Source of the DNA: an uncultured Prevotella sp. | Lineage (GTDB): Bacteria > Bacteroidota > Bacteroidia > Bacteroidales > Bacteroidaceae | Assembly (NCBI GenBank): GCA_905233825.1 | Contig: CAJOFE010000022.1 | Coordinates: 1 to 46,456, forward strand | Direction of reading: 5' to 3' | DNA: 46,456 bases | In this document: positions 7,254-17,564 of the stretch, one piece after another | Position numbering within the stretch: the first letter of the stretch is position 1 | Layout: every line of letters begins with the position of its first letter | Position numbers and translations under genes: made by a program | Notes under the pieces: generated by a model | What the model was told of the DNA's origin: nothing | Seen by the model: the letters and a program-made list of their open reading frames with translations, nothing else | Database searches by the model: none

Positions 7254-8294
7254 ATGATGAAGAAAAGATTTATTGTAATGCTGGCTGGGGCTCTGGTGGC
7301 TCTGACAGCAAATGCACAGAAGAGTGAATGGTTTCAGAACATGAAACTGAGTGGATATGGCATGGTGCAGTATCAGGCCAGCGACAAGGAGAATGCCGAG
7401 CAGAACTCCTTCCAGTTGCGACTGGTGCGTGTGGCGCTCGACGGCCGTGCTGCTGATGATTTTGCCTATAAAGCCCAGATGCAGATCAATGGTAATTCTT
7501 TTGATACTGATGCCTCGGGCAAGACCAACAGCCTGACCATCAGACTGGTGGACCTGTGGGGCGAGTGGCAAAAGTTTGACTTCTTCAAGGTGAAGGCAGG
7601 ACAGTTCAAGCGTCCCTTCACGTTTGAGAATCCCATGCACCCCATCACGCAGGGTTTTATGAGCTATTCGCAGAATGTGAGCAAGCTGGCAGGCTTTGCC
7701 GACCGTACGGGCGAGCATGCCTGCAATGGCCGCGATATCGGCTTGCAGGTACAGGGTGACTTCCTGAAAGTGGCCGACCGCAACTGGCTGCACTATCAGG
7801 TGGGCGTGTTCAACGGTGAGGGCATCAACGTGAAGGACAGGAACAACCGCAAGGACATTATCGGTGGTCTGTGGGTGATGCCTGTAGAGGGTATGCGCAT
7901 CGGTGCCTTCGGATGGAACGGCTATCGCGAGGGTGTGGGCGAGAAGAACCGCTATGCGCTGTCGGCTGACTATGTGAAGAATGACTGGACGTTCCGCTCG
8001 GAATATGTGCACAGTCAGGGCTATGGTGCCGACGTGACGAAGGGCGACAAGGCCGACGGTTTCTATGCGCTCTGCATAGCTCCCATACAGAAGAATAAGT
8101 GCCACGTGAAGGCCCGCTACGACCTGTATCGCGACCAGAAGACGTGGGGCTCGTCGAAGACCTACTATGAGGTGGGTGCCGACTATCTCTTTTCGAAGAA
8201 CCTGCAGCTGAACGTGGAGTATGCCCGTGTGAACGAACGTGCAGGCCACCACAACTATAATCTGATTGACGTAGAGCTGGATGTCCGTTTCTAA
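7254..8294 (+). CDS. Phosphate-selective porin O/P-family outer-membrane protein
   Basis: A 346-aa outer-membrane beta-barrel protein. The signal peptide (MMKKRFIVMLAGALVALTANAQ) is followed by alternating strands with the OprO/OprP-family look: LSGYGMVQYQ, RLVRVALDGRA, FDFFKVKAGQFKRPFTFENP, then strand pairs up to the terminal aromatic VELDVRF, which suits barrel assembly. The family forms anion or general diffusion pores; the substrate cannot be told from sequence. The start is the first of two adjacent ATGs. Its end overlaps the asparaginase start by 14 bp, so the two genes are probably co-expressed. Confidence 0.8.
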   Translation: MMKKRFIVMLAGALVALTANAQKSEWFQNMKLSGYGMVQYQASDKENAEQNSFQLRLVRVALDGRAADDFAYKAQMQINGNSFDTDASGKTNSLTIRLVDLWGEWQKFDFFKVKAGQFKRPFTFENPMHPITQGFMSYSQNVSKLAGFADRTGEHACNGRDIGLQVQGDFLKVADRNWLHYQVGVFNGEGINVKDRNNRKDIIGGLWVMPVEGMRIGAFGWNGYREGVGEKNRYALSADYVKNDWTFRSEYVHSQGYGADVTKGDKADGFYALCIAPIQKNKCHVKARYDLYRDQKTWGSSKTYYEVGADYLFSKNLQLNVEYARVNERAGHHNYNLIDVELDVRF

Positions 8295-9312
8295 GGTCTT
8301 ACTGATCTACACAGGCGGGACGATTGGCATGAACCGCAATCCGCTGACGGGAGCGCTGGAGCCCTTCGACTTCGAGCACTTGCTGAGCCGTGTGCCCGAG
8401 CTGGAGCAGTTTCAGACGGAGATAGCCACTTATCAGTTCAACCCGCCTATCGACAGTAGCGACATGTCGCCACGCCTGTGGACTGACCTGGTGCACATCA
8501 TCAGCGACCACTATGACGACTACGACGGCTTTGTCATCCTGCACGGCACAGATACGATGGCCTATACAGCTTCGGCCCTGTCGTTTATGCTGCAGAACCT
8601 GACGAAGCCTGTCATCCTGACGGGAAGCCAGCTGCCTATTGGCCAGTTGCGTACCGACGGGAAGGAGAACCTCATCACCAGCATCGAGATTGCCTCAGCC
8701 AAAAGGCCCGACGGCACGGCGATGGTGCCCGAGGTGTGCATCTATTTCAGTGGACATCTGATGCGAGGCAACCGTACGACGAAGCAGAGTGCCGATGAGT
8801 TCAACGCCTTCGAGTCGTTCAACTTCCCCCATCTGGCCGATGCCGGCGTACAGATCAGCTATCACGAGGAACTCATTCACCGACCCGACTTCGACCAGCC
8901 GATGGTGCCCCAGTTCCGGCTGGATACCAACGTCATCATCTTCTCGCTCTTCCCAGGCGTGCGTGAAGACCTCATCCGTCATATCATCGCTACGCCTGGA
9001 CTGCGTAGCATCGTGATGCGTACCTTCGGTAGCGGCAATGCTCCCCAAAGCCCGTGGTTGCTTAGTGCACTACGCGAGGTAGCACGTTGCGGCAAGGTGG
9101 TTGTGAACATCAGCCAATGCATGCAGGGATGCGTGGAGATGTCGCGCTATGACGCGGGCTACCAGCTGAAGGAGGCAGGCGTTATCAGTGGCCGCAACAG
9201 CACCGTTGAGGCCGCTGTGACCAAGCTGATGTACCTGCAAGGGAAGTATGAGGGCGATGAGATGGTGCGCAAATTGATGAACGAGAGCATCTGTGGCGAA
9301 ATCACCCTCTGA
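8281..9312 (+). CDS. ansA: Type I (cytoplasmic) L-asparaginase
   Basis: A 343-aa enzyme hydrolysing asparagine to aspartate and ammonia. Both threonine motifs are present: IYTGGTIG near residue 10, holding the nucleophile, and HGTDTMAYTASAL near residue 88, followed by TGSQLPIGQLRTDGKEN with the catalytic lysine. There is no signal peptide and the length fits the cytosolic AnsA group. The start lies 14 bp inside the porin gene, with no separate promoter visible, so expression probably depends on the porin unit. No strong terminator follows. Confidence 0.9.
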   Translation: MSVSKVLLIYTGGTIGMNRNPLTGALEPFDFEHLLSRVPELEQFQTEIATYQFNPPIDSSDMSPRLWTDLVHIISDHYDDYDGFVILHGTDTMAYTASALSFMLQNLTKPVILTGSQLPIGQLRTDGKENLITSIEIASAKRPDGTAMVPEVCIYFSGHLMRGNRTTKQSADEFNAFESFNFPHLADAGVQISYHEELIHRPDFDQPMVPQFRLDTNVIIFSLFPGVREDLIRHIIATPGLRSIVMRTFGSGNAPQSPWLLSALREVARCGKVVVNISQCMQGCVEMSRYDAGYQLKEAGVISGRNSTVEAAVTKLMYLQGKYEGDEMVRKLMNESICGEITL

Positions 9313-9409
9313 GTGATGAAGAATGTGATAATGAGGGAGATATAAATCAAGGAATACCCCAAAAAGAAAAAATATTGCATAAAGATAGCGGATTTAAGTT
9401 TTTTTTATT

Positions 9410-9417
9410 TAACTTTG
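9410..9417 (+). promoter_or_regulatory. -7 box of the glycogen genes
   Basis: TAACTTTG matches TAnnTTTG, 23 nt before the start at 9441. No good -33 TTTG is found at the expected distance; the region upstream is a T-run. Confidence 0.55.
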
Positions 9418-9440
9418 CAGGCGTTTATAAACAATAGGCT

Positions 9441-11114
9441 ATGAGCAAAGAGCTTTTAACTCCGGATTATATCTTTGAATCGAGCTGGGAAGTGTGCAAC
9501 AAGGTAGGTGGTATCTACACCGTGCTATCTACAAGAGCCAAGACGCTGCAAGAAGCATTTCCTGATAGGATTATCTTTATTGGCCCCGATTTCTGGAAAG
9601 AGAAGGATTGTCCTTATTTCGAGGAGGACAAGTCGTTGCTGGCTGAGTGGCAATGGGAGGCTAAGGAGCAAGGCTTGAAGGTGAGGGTAGGGCGCTGGAC
9701 GGTGCCTGGCGAGCCTGTTGCCATCCTGGTGGATTTCAATCCCTATTTTGAGAAGAAGAACGAGATATATGGCTGGCTGTGGGAGCACTACGGCGTAGAT
9801 TCCCTGCATGCCTACGGCGACTATGACGAGGCCTCGATGTTCTCGTATGCCGCTGCCTTGGTGGTGGAGAGCTTTTATAACTCTCAACTCTCAACGCTCA
9901 CCACTCACACCTCACCCCTGAAAGTCGTCTATCATGCCAACGAGTGGATGTGCGGCCTTGGTGCCCTCTACCTGAAAAACAAGGTGCCGCAGATAGCCAC
10001 CGTCTTCACTACCCACGCCACGAGCATTGGCCGTAGCATTGCCGGCAACCAGAAGCCGCTCTATGACTACCTGTTTGCCTATAACGGCGACCAGATGGCT
10101 CAGGAGCTGAACATGGAGAGCAAGCACTCTATCGAGAAGCAGACGGCCCACTATGTGGATTGCTTCACGACTGTGAGCGACATTACTGCCAACGAGTGCG
10201 TGGAACTGCTCGACAAGCCCGTCGATGTGGTGTTGCCCAACGGCTTCGACAATAGCTTTGTTCCAAAGGCACAGGCGTTTACACGTAAGCGTAATCTGGC
10301 TCGCAGGAAGATGTTGCAGGTGGCTAATGCCTTGCTCGGTGAAAACTTGGACGATGATACGATAATTGTTTCAACTTCAGGACGTTATGAGTTTCGTAAT
10401 AAAGGTATCGATGTCTTTGTGGAGGCCATGAACCGTCTGTTGCGTGACCGTAATCTGAAGAAGAATGTGCTGGCTTTCATCGATGTTCCCGGATGGGTGG
10501 GCGAACCGCGTCAGGACCTGAAGGAGCGTTTGGAAAACGGTCTTCCCTATGATACTCCGCTTGAGGTGCCGCAGGTCACCCATTGGCTGCACAACATGGG
10601 GCACGACAATGTGCTGAACATGTTGAAGTTCTATGACATGCACAACCGTCATGAGGACAAGGTGAAGGTGATTTTCCTGCCCTGTTATCTCGACGGCACC
10701 GACGGCATACTGAACCTTACCTACTACGATGTGGTGCTGGGCAACGACCTGTGCATCTATCCTTCCTACTACGAGCCGTGGGGCTATACGCCGTTGGAGG
10801 CTGTGGCCTTCAAGGTGCCCTGTGTCACTACCGATCTGGCAGGCTTCGGCCTCTGGGCCAACAAGGTGTTCGGCCATGTGGGACAGTTGGAGGATGGCGT
10901 GAAGGTGATTCACCGCACCGACTATAACTACTCTGAGGTGGCCGACCTGATCAAGGACACCGTGTCGGAGTATTCCAACTATACGAAGAAGCAGATAGAT
11001 GCTTGCCGAAAGAAGGCCGATGCCCTCTCGAAGAAAGCCTTGTGGAGTGAGTTCATTAAGTATTACTATGAGGCTTACGATATAGCCCTCAGAAAAGCCA
11101 TGAGTAGAAATTAA
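9441..11114 (+). CDS. Glycogen synthase, GT3 (eukaryotic-type)
   Basis: A 557-aa enzyme that extends alpha-1,4-glucan from a nucleotide sugar. The N-terminal FESSWEVCNKVGGIYTVLS is the GT3 (yeast/animal GYS) signature rather than the bacterial GlgA KTGGL form. The C-terminal YEPWGYTPLEA holds the E-x7-E catalytic pair (Glu445, Glu453). Family knowledge suggests UDP-glucose as donor. A repetitive tract at 9879-9917 encodes an inserted-looking NSQLSTLTTHTSP segment near residue 150. The alpha-glucan phosphorylase gene follows 44 bp downstream, making a glycogen synthesis/breakdown pair. Confidence 0.88.
   Translation: MSKELLTPDYIFESSWEVCNKVGGIYTVLSTRAKTLQEAFPDRIIFIGPDFWKEKDCPYFEEDKSLLAEWQWEAKEQGLKVRVGRWTVPGEPVAILVDFNPYFEKKNEIYGWLWEHYGVDSLHAYGDYDEASMFSYAAALVVESFYNSQLSTLTTHTSPLKVVYHANEWMCGLGALYLKNKVPQIATVFTTHATSIGRSIAGNQKPLYDYLFAYNGDQMAQELNMESKHSIEKQTAHYVDCFTTVSDITANECVELLDKPVDVVLPNGFDNSFVPKAQAFTRKRNLARRKMLQVANALLGENLDDDTIIVSTSGRYEFRNKGIDVFVEAMNRLLRDRNLKKNVLAFIDVPGWVGEPRQDLKERLENGLPYDTPLEVPQVTHWLHNMGHDNVLNMLKFYDMHNRHEDKVKVIFLPCYLDGTDGILNLTYYDVVLGNDLCIYPSYYEPWGYTPLEAVAFKVPCVTTDLAGFGLWANKVFGHVGQLEDGVKVIHRTDYNYSEVADLIKDTVSEYSNYTKKQIDACRKKADALSKKALWSEFIKYYYEAYDIALRKAMSRN
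9879..9917 (+). repeat. In-frame CTCAAC/CTCACC tandem tract in glycogen synthase
   Basis: Two copies of an ACTCTCA unit followed by CTCACC/CTCAC units. It is translated as QLSTLTTHTSP. The same type of repeat occurs on the minus strand in the ABC ATPase gene at 34455-34490, giving PLTTHHSP. Confidence 0.55.
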
Positions 11115-11158
11115 ATTGTAAATAGTAAATGTAAATAGTAAAATAGAAAATTAAAAAG

Positions 11159-13735
11159 ATGAAAATCAAAGCTGACTACACCAATGCTCCTCAATGGAAG
11201 GAGCTGACCGTGAAATCGAGACTTCCGCAGGAACTGAAGTGTCTCGATGAGATTGCCCACAATCTGTGGTGGGTGTGGAACTATGAGGCCCGCGACCTGT
11301 TCCGTGACCTCGATCCTGAGCTGTATCACGACGTGAAGCACAACCCCGTGCTGCTGCTCGAGCGCCTGAGCTTCGACCGCAAGGAAGCCATCGTCAAGGA
11401 CAAGGCGTTGATGAAGCGCATCAAGGCCGTCTATGAGCTGTTCCGTGCCTATATGGACGTGGAGCCCGACAAGAAGCGTCCCTCCGTGGCCTATTTCTCG
11501 ATGGAGTACGGCATGCACTCAGCGCTGAAGATCTACTCAGGCGGTCTGGGCATGTTGGCTGGTGACTACCTGAAGGAGGCTTCCGACAGCAACGTCGATA
11601 TGTGTGCCGTGGGCTTCCTCTATCGTTTCGGCTATTTCACCCAGAGCCTGTCGATGGACGGTCAGCAGATTGCCAAATACGAGGCACAGAACTTCACCCA
11701 CCTGCCCATTGAGCGTCAGCTGGACGAGAATGGCAACCCGCTGGTGGTCGATGTACCTTATACCAATTATATGGTACACGCATACGTATGGTGTGTCAAT
11801 GTGGGTCGCATCAAGCTCTACCTCCTCGATACCGATAACGAGATGAACTCTGACTTCGACAAGCCCATCACCCACAGCCTCTATGGTGGCGACTGGGAGA
11901 ATCGTCTGAAGCAGGAGATCCTGCTGGGCATCGGTGGTGTGCTGACGCTGAAGAAGCTCGGCATCAAGAAAGATATATACCATTGTAACGAGGGTCATGC
12001 TGCCCTCTGCAATCTGCAGCGCCTGTGCGACTACATCGAGGAAGAACATCTCACGTTCAACCAGGCCATGGAGCTGGTGCGTGCTAGCGGCCTTTATACC
12101 GTTCACACGCCCGTTCCTGCCGGTCACGACTACTTCGACGAGGGACTCTTCGGCAAGTATATGGGAGCCTATCCCCAGCGACTGGGCATCTCCTGGGATG
12201 AGTTCATCGGCATGGGACGTACCAATCCTGAAGACAAGGGCGAGAAGTTCTGCATGAGCACCTTCGCCTGCAATACCTGTCAGGAGGTGAACGGCGTGTC
12301 GAAGCTGCACGGATGGGTATCGCAGAAAATGTTTGCCGGCATCTGGAACGGCTACTTCCCCGAGGAGAATCACGTGGGCTACGTCACCAACGGCGTCCAC
12401 TTCCCCACCTGGGCAGCTACCGAGTGGCGCAAGCTCTATGCCAAGTATTTCAACGAGAACTTCCTGTTCGACCAGTCCAATCAGAAGATATGGGAGGCCA
12501 TTTACAACGTGCCCGACGAGGAGATTTGGGCCACGCGCATGGCTCTGAAGAAGAAGCTCTTTGAATATATCCAGGTCCAGTTCCGCGACACCTGGCTGAA
12601 GAACCAGGGCGACCCCTCGCGCGTGGTCAAGCTGCTCGAGCGTTTCAACCCCAACGCGCTCGTCATCGGCTTCTGCCGCCGCTTTGCCACCTACAAGCGA
12701 GCCCACCTGCTGTTCACCGACGAAGCCCGTCTGTCAAGGATCGTCAACAACCCCGAGCGCCCCGTCGTGTTCCTCTTTGCAGGAAAGGCACACCCCGCCG
12801 ACGGAGCCGGACAGGGACTTATCAAGCGCATCTTCGAGATTTCGCAGCGTGAGGAGTTCCAAGGCAAGATTATCTTCCTCGAGGACTACGACTTCCTGCT
12901 GGCGCGCCGCCTCGTCTCGGGTGTGGATATCTGGATGAACACGCCGACCCGTCCCCTCGAGGCATCGGGCACCTCTGGTGAGAAAGCCGAGATGAACGGT
13001 GTGGTGAACCTCAGCGTTAAGGACGGTTGGTGGCTCGAGGGCTATCGCGAGGGAGCCGGATGGGCACTCACCGAGAAACGCACCTACGACAACCAGGGCT
13101 ATCAGGATCAGCTCGATGCCGCCACCATCTACTCGCTGCTCGAAAACGAGATCGTGCCCCTCTATTACGACCGTGACAAGAAGGGTCTGAGTAAGGGCTG
13201 GATTAAGGTCATCAAGAACTCTATCGCCCAGATAGCACCCCACTACACCATGAAGCGCCAGCTCGACGACTACTACTCCAAGTTCTACGAGAAAGAGGCC
13301 AAGCGCTTCAAGCAGATCAGTAAGGATGGATATCGACTGGCCAAGGACATCGCCCTCTGGAAAGAGACGGTGGCCGAGCGTTGGGATGCCATCCGCGTGG
13401 TGTCCTCCGAGTGGAACATTCCCGCCTCAGGACTTGAGACCGGCACTCGCTACACCCTCCGCTATGTCATCGACGAGCAGGGCCTCGACGATGCCGTTGC
13501 TCTGGAGAAGGTGAACATCTTCACCGACAAGAAGGGCGAGGAGCGCATCTACAGCATTGAGCCGCTGCAGCTTGTAGGTCGTGAGGGTAACAACTTTACC
13601 TTCGAGGCCGACCTGGCTCCGAAACAGGCAGGCGAATACCGTTCTGCCGTGCGCATGTATCCCAAGCACCGTGAGTTGCCCCATCGTCAGGACTTCTGCT
13701 ATGTGAAGTGGCTTGAGCTGCCTGCTACGATGTGA
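11159..13735 (+). CDS. glgP: Alpha-glucan (glycogen) phosphorylase, GT35
   Basis: An 858-aa enzyme releasing glucose-1-phosphate from glycogen or maltodextrin with pyridoxal phosphate. The N-terminal AHNLWWVWN is typical of the short alpha-glucan phosphorylase branch with a DUF3417-like start. [27 protein letters not shown] and [14 protein letters not shown] (PLP lysine at Lys609) give the catalytic core. The last 130 residues form a beta-rich extension that I cannot name. It follows glycogen synthase after a short spacer of repeated GTAAATAGTAAA units, with no promoter between them, and ends at a terminator. Confidence 0.9.
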   Translation: MKIKADYTNAPQWKELTVKSRLPQELKCLDEIAHNLWWVWNYEARDLFRDLDPELYHDVKHNPVLLLERLSFDRKEAIVKDKALMKRIKAVYELFRAYMDVEPDKKRPSVAYFSMEYGMHSALKIYSGGLGMLAGDYLKEASDSNVDMCAVGFLYRFGYFTQSLSMDGQQIAKYEAQNFTHLPIERQLDENGNPLVVDVPYTNYMVHAYVWCVNVGRIKLYLLDTDNEMNSDFDKPITHSLYGGDWENRLKQEILLGIGGVLTLKKLGIKKDIYHCNEGHAALCNLQRLCDYIEEEHLTFNQAMELVRASGLYTVHTPVPAGHDYFDEGLFGKYMGAYPQRLGISWDEFIGMGRTNPEDKGEKFCMSTFACNTCQEVNGVSKLHGWVSQKMFAGIWNGYFPEENHVGYVTNGVHFPTWAATEWRKLYAKYFNENFLFDQSNQKIWEAIYNVPDEEIWATRMALKKKLFEYIQVQFRDTWLKNQGDPSRVVKLLERFNPNALVIGFCRRFATYKRAHLLFTDEARLSRIVNNPERPVVFLFAGKAHPADGAGQGLIKRIFEISQREEFQGKIIFLEDYDFLLARRLVSGVDIWMNTPTRPLEASGTSGEKAEMNGVVNLSVKDGWWLEGYREGAGWALTEKRTYDNQGYQDQLDAATIYSLLENEIVPLYYDRDKKGLSKGWIKVIKNSIAQIAPHYTMKRQLDDYYSKFYEKEAKRFKQISKDGYRLAKDIALWKETVAERWDAIRVVSSEWNIPASGLETGTRYTLRYVIDEQGLDDAVALEKVNIFTDKKGEERIYSIEPLQLVGREGNNFTFEADLAPKQAGEYRSAVRMYPKHRELPHRQDFCYVKWLELPATM

Positions 13736-13763
13736 TCGAAGAGGAAAGAATGAAAAGAAAAAT

Positions 13764-13796
13764 CCGCGAAACGTTTGTCGTTTCGCGGTTTTTTCT
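13764..13796 (+). terminator. Rho-independent terminator of the glycogen unit
   Basis: A perfect 10-bp stem (CCGCGAAACG with CGTTTCGCGG), a TTTGT loop and a T-run. The loop TTTG doubles as the -33 box of the next promoter. Confidence 0.85.
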
Positions 13797-13804
13797 TACC
13801 TTTG
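13774..13804 (+). promoter_or_regulatory. Promoter overlapping the terminator hairpin
   Basis: -33 TTTG at 13774-13777 (the hairpin loop), a 19-bp spacer formed by the right stem arm and T-run, and -7 TACCTTTG at 13797-13804. It drives the gene at 13841. Confidence 0.8.
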
Positions 13805-13840
13805 CAAACGGATATTCATTTTTATTAAAAACTAAAGGCA

Positions 13841-14551
13841 ATGAAAAAGATTGTAAGTCTATTGTTTGTGGTCTTCCTTCTGTTGGGATGGGGTGTTGCA
13901 AATGCACAAAGGTCTGTGTCGGCTGCTCAGCTTAGCCGTGCTTCCAAGCAAAAACAATATAAGAATCCCTATAGTAGGGAAAACCAGAGAAAGACAGGAT
14001 CTACTTCTGTTGGTACCTTTTTTGCTGAGTATAATCCTCACACCTGGCATTTCAGCAATGCGGGCCATTCGGATAATACCACAGGCTATCATGGTGTTTC
14101 TGTCGGTTTTAACTACATGGTACCTTTTGCTGGAGCACTCGGCTTCGACGCCGGTCTGAAGGGACAGTACCTGTTTCGTAGTAAGAAGGAGGATGGGAAT
14201 ACAAATAAGTTTGAGATGTTCTCAGCCACCGTGCCCGTTGACCTAGTCTATGACTGGAGGGTGACCGACGGCTTGGCCATCGACCCCTTTGCCGGAGTTT
14301 ACGGTCGTCTGAACTTCATGGCGAAGAACAAACAGGACGTGACTGGTGGTGGGCGCACGACGGTTGACTGGTTCGACAAGAGTCAGGTGCCTTCGACGAT
14401 GAATCGTTTCCAGATAGGTTGGCAGGCGGGTGTCAATGTCCGCATCAGCGAGATGGTGACCATCGGCGGAGCCTATTGGGCCGACCTAAGCAAAATCAAG
14501 GAGCATACCACCATTCATGGTTTTAACATCCTGTTGGGTGCAAACTTCTAA
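13841..14551 (+). CDS. Outer-membrane beta-barrel protein
   Basis: A 236-aa protein with a signal peptide ending ANAQ (residue 23), a short polar linker, then alternating amphipathic strands (VGTFFAEYNP, GVSVGFNYMV, GFDAGLKGQYLF, VDLVYDW) and a terminal aromatic residue (LLGANF), as in eight-stranded outer-membrane barrels. No specific family is recognised. It is transcribed alone from the terminator-embedded promoter; no operon partner is evident. Confidence 0.65.
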   Translation: MKKIVSLLFVVFLLLGWGVANAQRSVSAAQLSRASKQKQYKNPYSRENQRKTGSTSVGTFFAEYNPHTWHFSNAGHSDNTTGYHGVSVGFNYMVPFAGALGFDAGLKGQYLFRSKKEDGNTNKFEMFSATVPVDLVYDWRVTDGLAIDPFAGVYGRLNFMAKNKQDVTGGGRTTVDWFDKSQVPSTMNRFQIGWQAGVNVRISEMVTIGGAYWADLSKIKEHTTIHGFNILLGANF

Positions 14552-14608
14552 TTTCTTGTAAAAAAGTCATAAATTGTAAGTAGGAACCAAAAATTTCTGC
14601 TTATTTGT

Positions 14609-14639
14609 TTTGTTTTACGATAGAAAAGTATTAATTTTG
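14609..14639 (+). promoter_or_regulatory. Promoter of the leucine operon
   Basis: -33 TTTG at 14609-14612, a 19-bp spacer, and -7 TAATTTTG at 14632-14639. The predicted leader before leuA is about 40 nt. I see no leader peptide, T-box or attenuator hairpin in it. Confidence 0.75.
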
Positions 14640-14685
14640 CACGCTCAAAACAATTTAAGGTAAAAGAAATATACAAAAGAATCTT

Positions 14686-16197
14686 ATGAGCGACAGACTT
14701 TACATCTTCGACACTACGCTGCGTGACGGCGAGCAGGTGCCCGGTTGTCAACTGAACACGGTGGAGAAGATTCAGGTGTCAAAGGCGCTGGAGCAGCTGG
14801 GCGTCGATGTGATAGAGGCGGGCTTCCCCGTGAGCTCGCCAGGCGACTATCAGAGCGTGATTGAAATATCAAAGGCGGTGACGTGGCCCACCATCTGCGC
14901 CCTTACGCGTGCGGTGCAGAAGGATATCGACGTGGCAGTGGATGCCTTGCAGTATGCTAAGCGTAAGCGTATACATACGGGCATCGGCACCAGCGACTGG
15001 CACATCAAGTATAAGTTCAACAGCAACCGCGAGGACATTATCGAGCGAGCTGTGTGGGCGGTTAAGTATGCTCGACAGTTTGTCGATGACGTGGAGTTCT
15101 ATGCCGAGGATGCAGGCCGCACGGACAACGAATATCTGGCGCAGGTGGTAGAGGCGGTGATCAGGGCTGGTGCCACGGTAGTGAACATTCCTGACACGAC
15201 GGGCTACTGTCTCCCCCTGGAGTTCGGCGAGAAAATCAAGTTCCTGATGGATCATGTGGAAAATATTGACAAGGCCATCATCAGTACCCATTGCCATAAC
15301 GATCTGGGCATGGCTACGGCGAACACGCTGGAAGGCGTGCTGAACGGTGCCCGACAGGTGGAGGTGACCATCAACGGTATCGGCGAGCGGGCAGGCAATA
15401 CGTCGCTGGAGGAGATTGCCATGATCCTGAAATGCCACAAGGGCATAGGTGTCGATACCAACATCAACACGATGAAGATCTATCCCACGAGCCGCATGGT
15501 GTCGTCGCTGATGAACATGCCTGTGCAGCCCAACAAGGCCATCGTAGGACGTAACGCCTTTGCCCATAGTAGCGGCATCCATCAGGACGGGGTGCTGAAG
15601 AACGTGCAGACGTATGAGATCATCGACCCGAAGGACGTGGGCATTGACATCGACAGCATCGTGCTCACAGCCCGCAGCGGACGGGCTGCCCTGAAGCATC
15701 GGCTGCATGCCTATGGCGTGGATGTGAGCGACGAGAAGAAGATTGACAAGATCTACGAGAAGTTCCTGCAGCTGGCCGACCTGAAGAAGGAGGTGACCGA
15801 TGCCGACGTGCTCATGCTGGCGGGGGCCGATACTGCCGACCAGCATGCCGTGAAGCTCGACTTCTTACAGGTCACCACCGGTAAGGGCGTGAAGAGCGTA
15901 GCCTCGATAGGACTCGACATCAGCGGACAGAAGTTTGAAGCCGCTAGCAGCGGCAATGGCCCTGTAGATGCTGCCATCAAGGCCCTGAAGCGCATCATCA
16001 TGAAGCAGATGACGCTGAAGGAGTTTACTATACAGGCTATCTCGAAGGGCTCTGACGACGTGGGCAAGGTGCACATGCAGGTAGAGTACGATGGACAGCT
16101 CTACTATGGCTTCGGTGCCAATACCGACATCGTGACCGCCTCTGTAGAGGCCTATATCGACTGTATTAACAAATTTAAGAAACAGACCACCCCATGA
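14686..16197 (+). CDS. leuA: 2-isopropylmalate synthase
   Basis: A 503-aa first enzyme of leucine synthesis, condensing 2-oxoisovalerate with acetyl-CoA. It shows [13 protein letters not shown] near the start, the metal-binding STHCHNDLG near residue 200, the NGIGERAGN loop, and a C-terminal regulatory domain (about 365-503, with the [13 protein letters not shown] motif) that normally confers leucine feedback inhibition. It overlaps leuC by 4 bp (ATGA), so translation is probably coupled. It heads an operon of six overlapping or nearly touching genes. Confidence 0.92.
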   Translation: MSDRLYIFDTTLRDGEQVPGCQLNTVEKIQVSKALEQLGVDVIEAGFPVSSPGDYQSVIEISKAVTWPTICALTRAVQKDIDVAVDALQYAKRKRIHTGIGTSDWHIKYKFNSNREDIIERAVWAVKYARQFVDDVEFYAEDAGRTDNEYLAQVVEAVIRAGATVVNIPDTTGYCLPLEFGEKIKFLMDHVENIDKAIISTHCHNDLGMATANTLEGVLNGARQVEVTINGIGERAGNTSLEEIAMILKCHKGIGVDTNINTMKIYPTSRMVSSLMNMPVQPNKAIVGRNAFAHSSGIHQDGVLKNVQTYEIIDPKDVGIDIDSIVLTARSGRAALKHRLHAYGVDVSDEKKIDKIYEKFLQLADLKKEVTDADVLMLAGADTADQHAVKLDFLQVTTGKGVKSVASIGLDISGQKFEAASSGNGPVDAAIKALKRIIMKQMTLKEFTIQAISKGSDDVGKVHMQVEYDGQLYYGFGANTDIVTASVEAYIDCINKFKKQTTP

Positions 16198-17564
16198 ATA
16201 CCCTCTTCGACAAGATATGGGACGCCCACGTAGTACAGATAGTGCCCGACGGGCCTACTCAACTATATATCGACCGACTTTACTGCCACGAGGTCACCTC
16301 GCCGCAGGCTTTCGACGGTTTGCGTAGGCGCGGTCTGAGGTGTTTCCGTCCGGAGAAGATATACTGCATGCCTGACCACAACACGCCGACGCACAATCAG
16401 GACAAGCCCATAGGCGACCCCGTGTCGCGTAAGCAGGTAGATACGCTGGAACGCAACGCCCGGGAATTCGGCGTGACGCACTATGGCATGATGTCGAAAG
16501 ACAACGGCATCATCCACGTCGTAGGTCCCGAGAAGGGCTTGTCGCTGCCAGGAATGACCATCGTATGTGGCGACAGTCACACCTCTACGCATGGCGCTAT
16601 GGGTGCTGTGGCCTTTGGCATCGGCACCAGCGAGGTGGAGATGGTGATGGCTTCGCAATGTATCCTGCAGCAGAAGCCCAAGTCTATGCGCCTCAGCGTC
16701 AACGGACGGCTGGGTAGGGGAGTGACGCCGAAGGATGTTGCGCTCTACCTGATGGCGAAGCTTACGACGAGCGGAGCTACGGGCTATTTCGTGGAATATG
16801 CTGGTGATGTGGTTCGGGAAATGTCGATGGAGGGACGCCTCACGCTCTGTAATCTCTCGATAGAGATGGGTGCACGAGGCGGTTTTATTGCTCCCGACGA
16901 TGTCACCTTCGAGTATCTCAAGGGCCGCGAGTTTGCCCCAAAGGGCGAGGCGTGGGATAAGGCCGTCAGCGAGTGGAGAAAACTGCGTAGCGACGATGAT
17001 GCCGTCTTCGATAAGGAGCTGACTTTCAATGCGGAAGATATAGAACCTCGAATTACTTATGGAACCAATCCCGGTATGGGAATCGGGATTACGGAAAGTA
17101 TTCCGCTCACCTCTAACATTGAGAAGGCACTCGATTACATGGGGTTCAAGGCAGGCGAGAAGCTGTTGGGCAAGAAGGTGGACTATGTCTTCCTCGGCGC
17201 CTGCACCAATGGACGTATTGAGGACTTCCGAGCCTTCGCCTCGATTGTGAAGGGGCGCAAGAAGGCTGCCGATGTCGTAGCTTGGCTGGTGCCTGGATCA
17301 TGGGCTGTGGATAGGCAGATCCGTGAAGAGAGGCTTGATAAAGTCCTTGAGGCAGCTGGTTTTGAGATACGTCAGCCTGGCTGCTCGGCCTGTTTGGCTA
17401 TGAACGACGATAAGGTGCCATCTGGCAAATGGTGCGTCTCGACGAGCAACCGCAACTTCGAGGGCCGACAGGGTCCGGGTGCCCGTACCATCCTCTCCAG
17501 TCCGCTTACCGCAGCAGCTGCTGCCATAACTGGAGTAATAACTGACCCCCGAGAGCTTCTATGA
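16194..17564 (+). CDS. leuC: 3-isopropylmalate dehydratase, large subunit
   Basis: A 456-aa aconitase-family subunit. The 4Fe-4S ligands are visible as GACTNGR and [10 protein letters not shown] (a CxxC pair). [13 protein letters not shown] lies near residue 125. With LeuD it isomerises 2-isopropylmalate to 3-isopropylmalate; in citramalate-using organisms the same complex also handles citramalate. 4-bp overlaps on both sides (leuA and leuD). Confidence 0.93.
   Translation: MNTLFDKIWDAHVVQIVPDGPTQLYIDRLYCHEVTSPQAFDGLRRRGLRCFRPEKIYCMPDHNTPTHNQDKPIGDPVSRKQVDTLERNAREFGVTHYGMMSKDNGIIHVVGPEKGLSLPGMTIVCGDSHTSTHGAMGAVAFGIGTSEVEMVMASQCILQQKPKSMRLSVNGRLGRGVTPKDVALYLMAKLTTSGATGYFVEYAGDVVREMSMEGRLTLCNLSIEMGARGGFIAPDDVTFEYLKGREFAPKGEAWDKAVSEWRKLRSDDDAVFDKELTFNAEDIEPRITYGTNPGMGIGITESIPLTSNIEKALDYMGFKAGEKLLGKKVDYVFLGACTNGRIEDFRAFASIVKGRKKAADVVAWLVPGSWAVDRQIREERLDKVLEAAGFEIRQPGCSACLAMNDDKVPSGKWCVSTSNRNFEGRQGPGARTILSSPLTAAAAAITGVITDPRELL

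Noticed and set aside
7218..8252. 344-codon minus-strand ORF opposite the porin gene
   Set aside because: His/Leu/Val-rich antisense frame of a clear signal-peptide-bearing porin.
14640..14685. Possible leader peptide or attenuator of the leu operon
   Set aside because: The roughly 40-nt leader has no run of Leu codons and no hairpin with a T-run.
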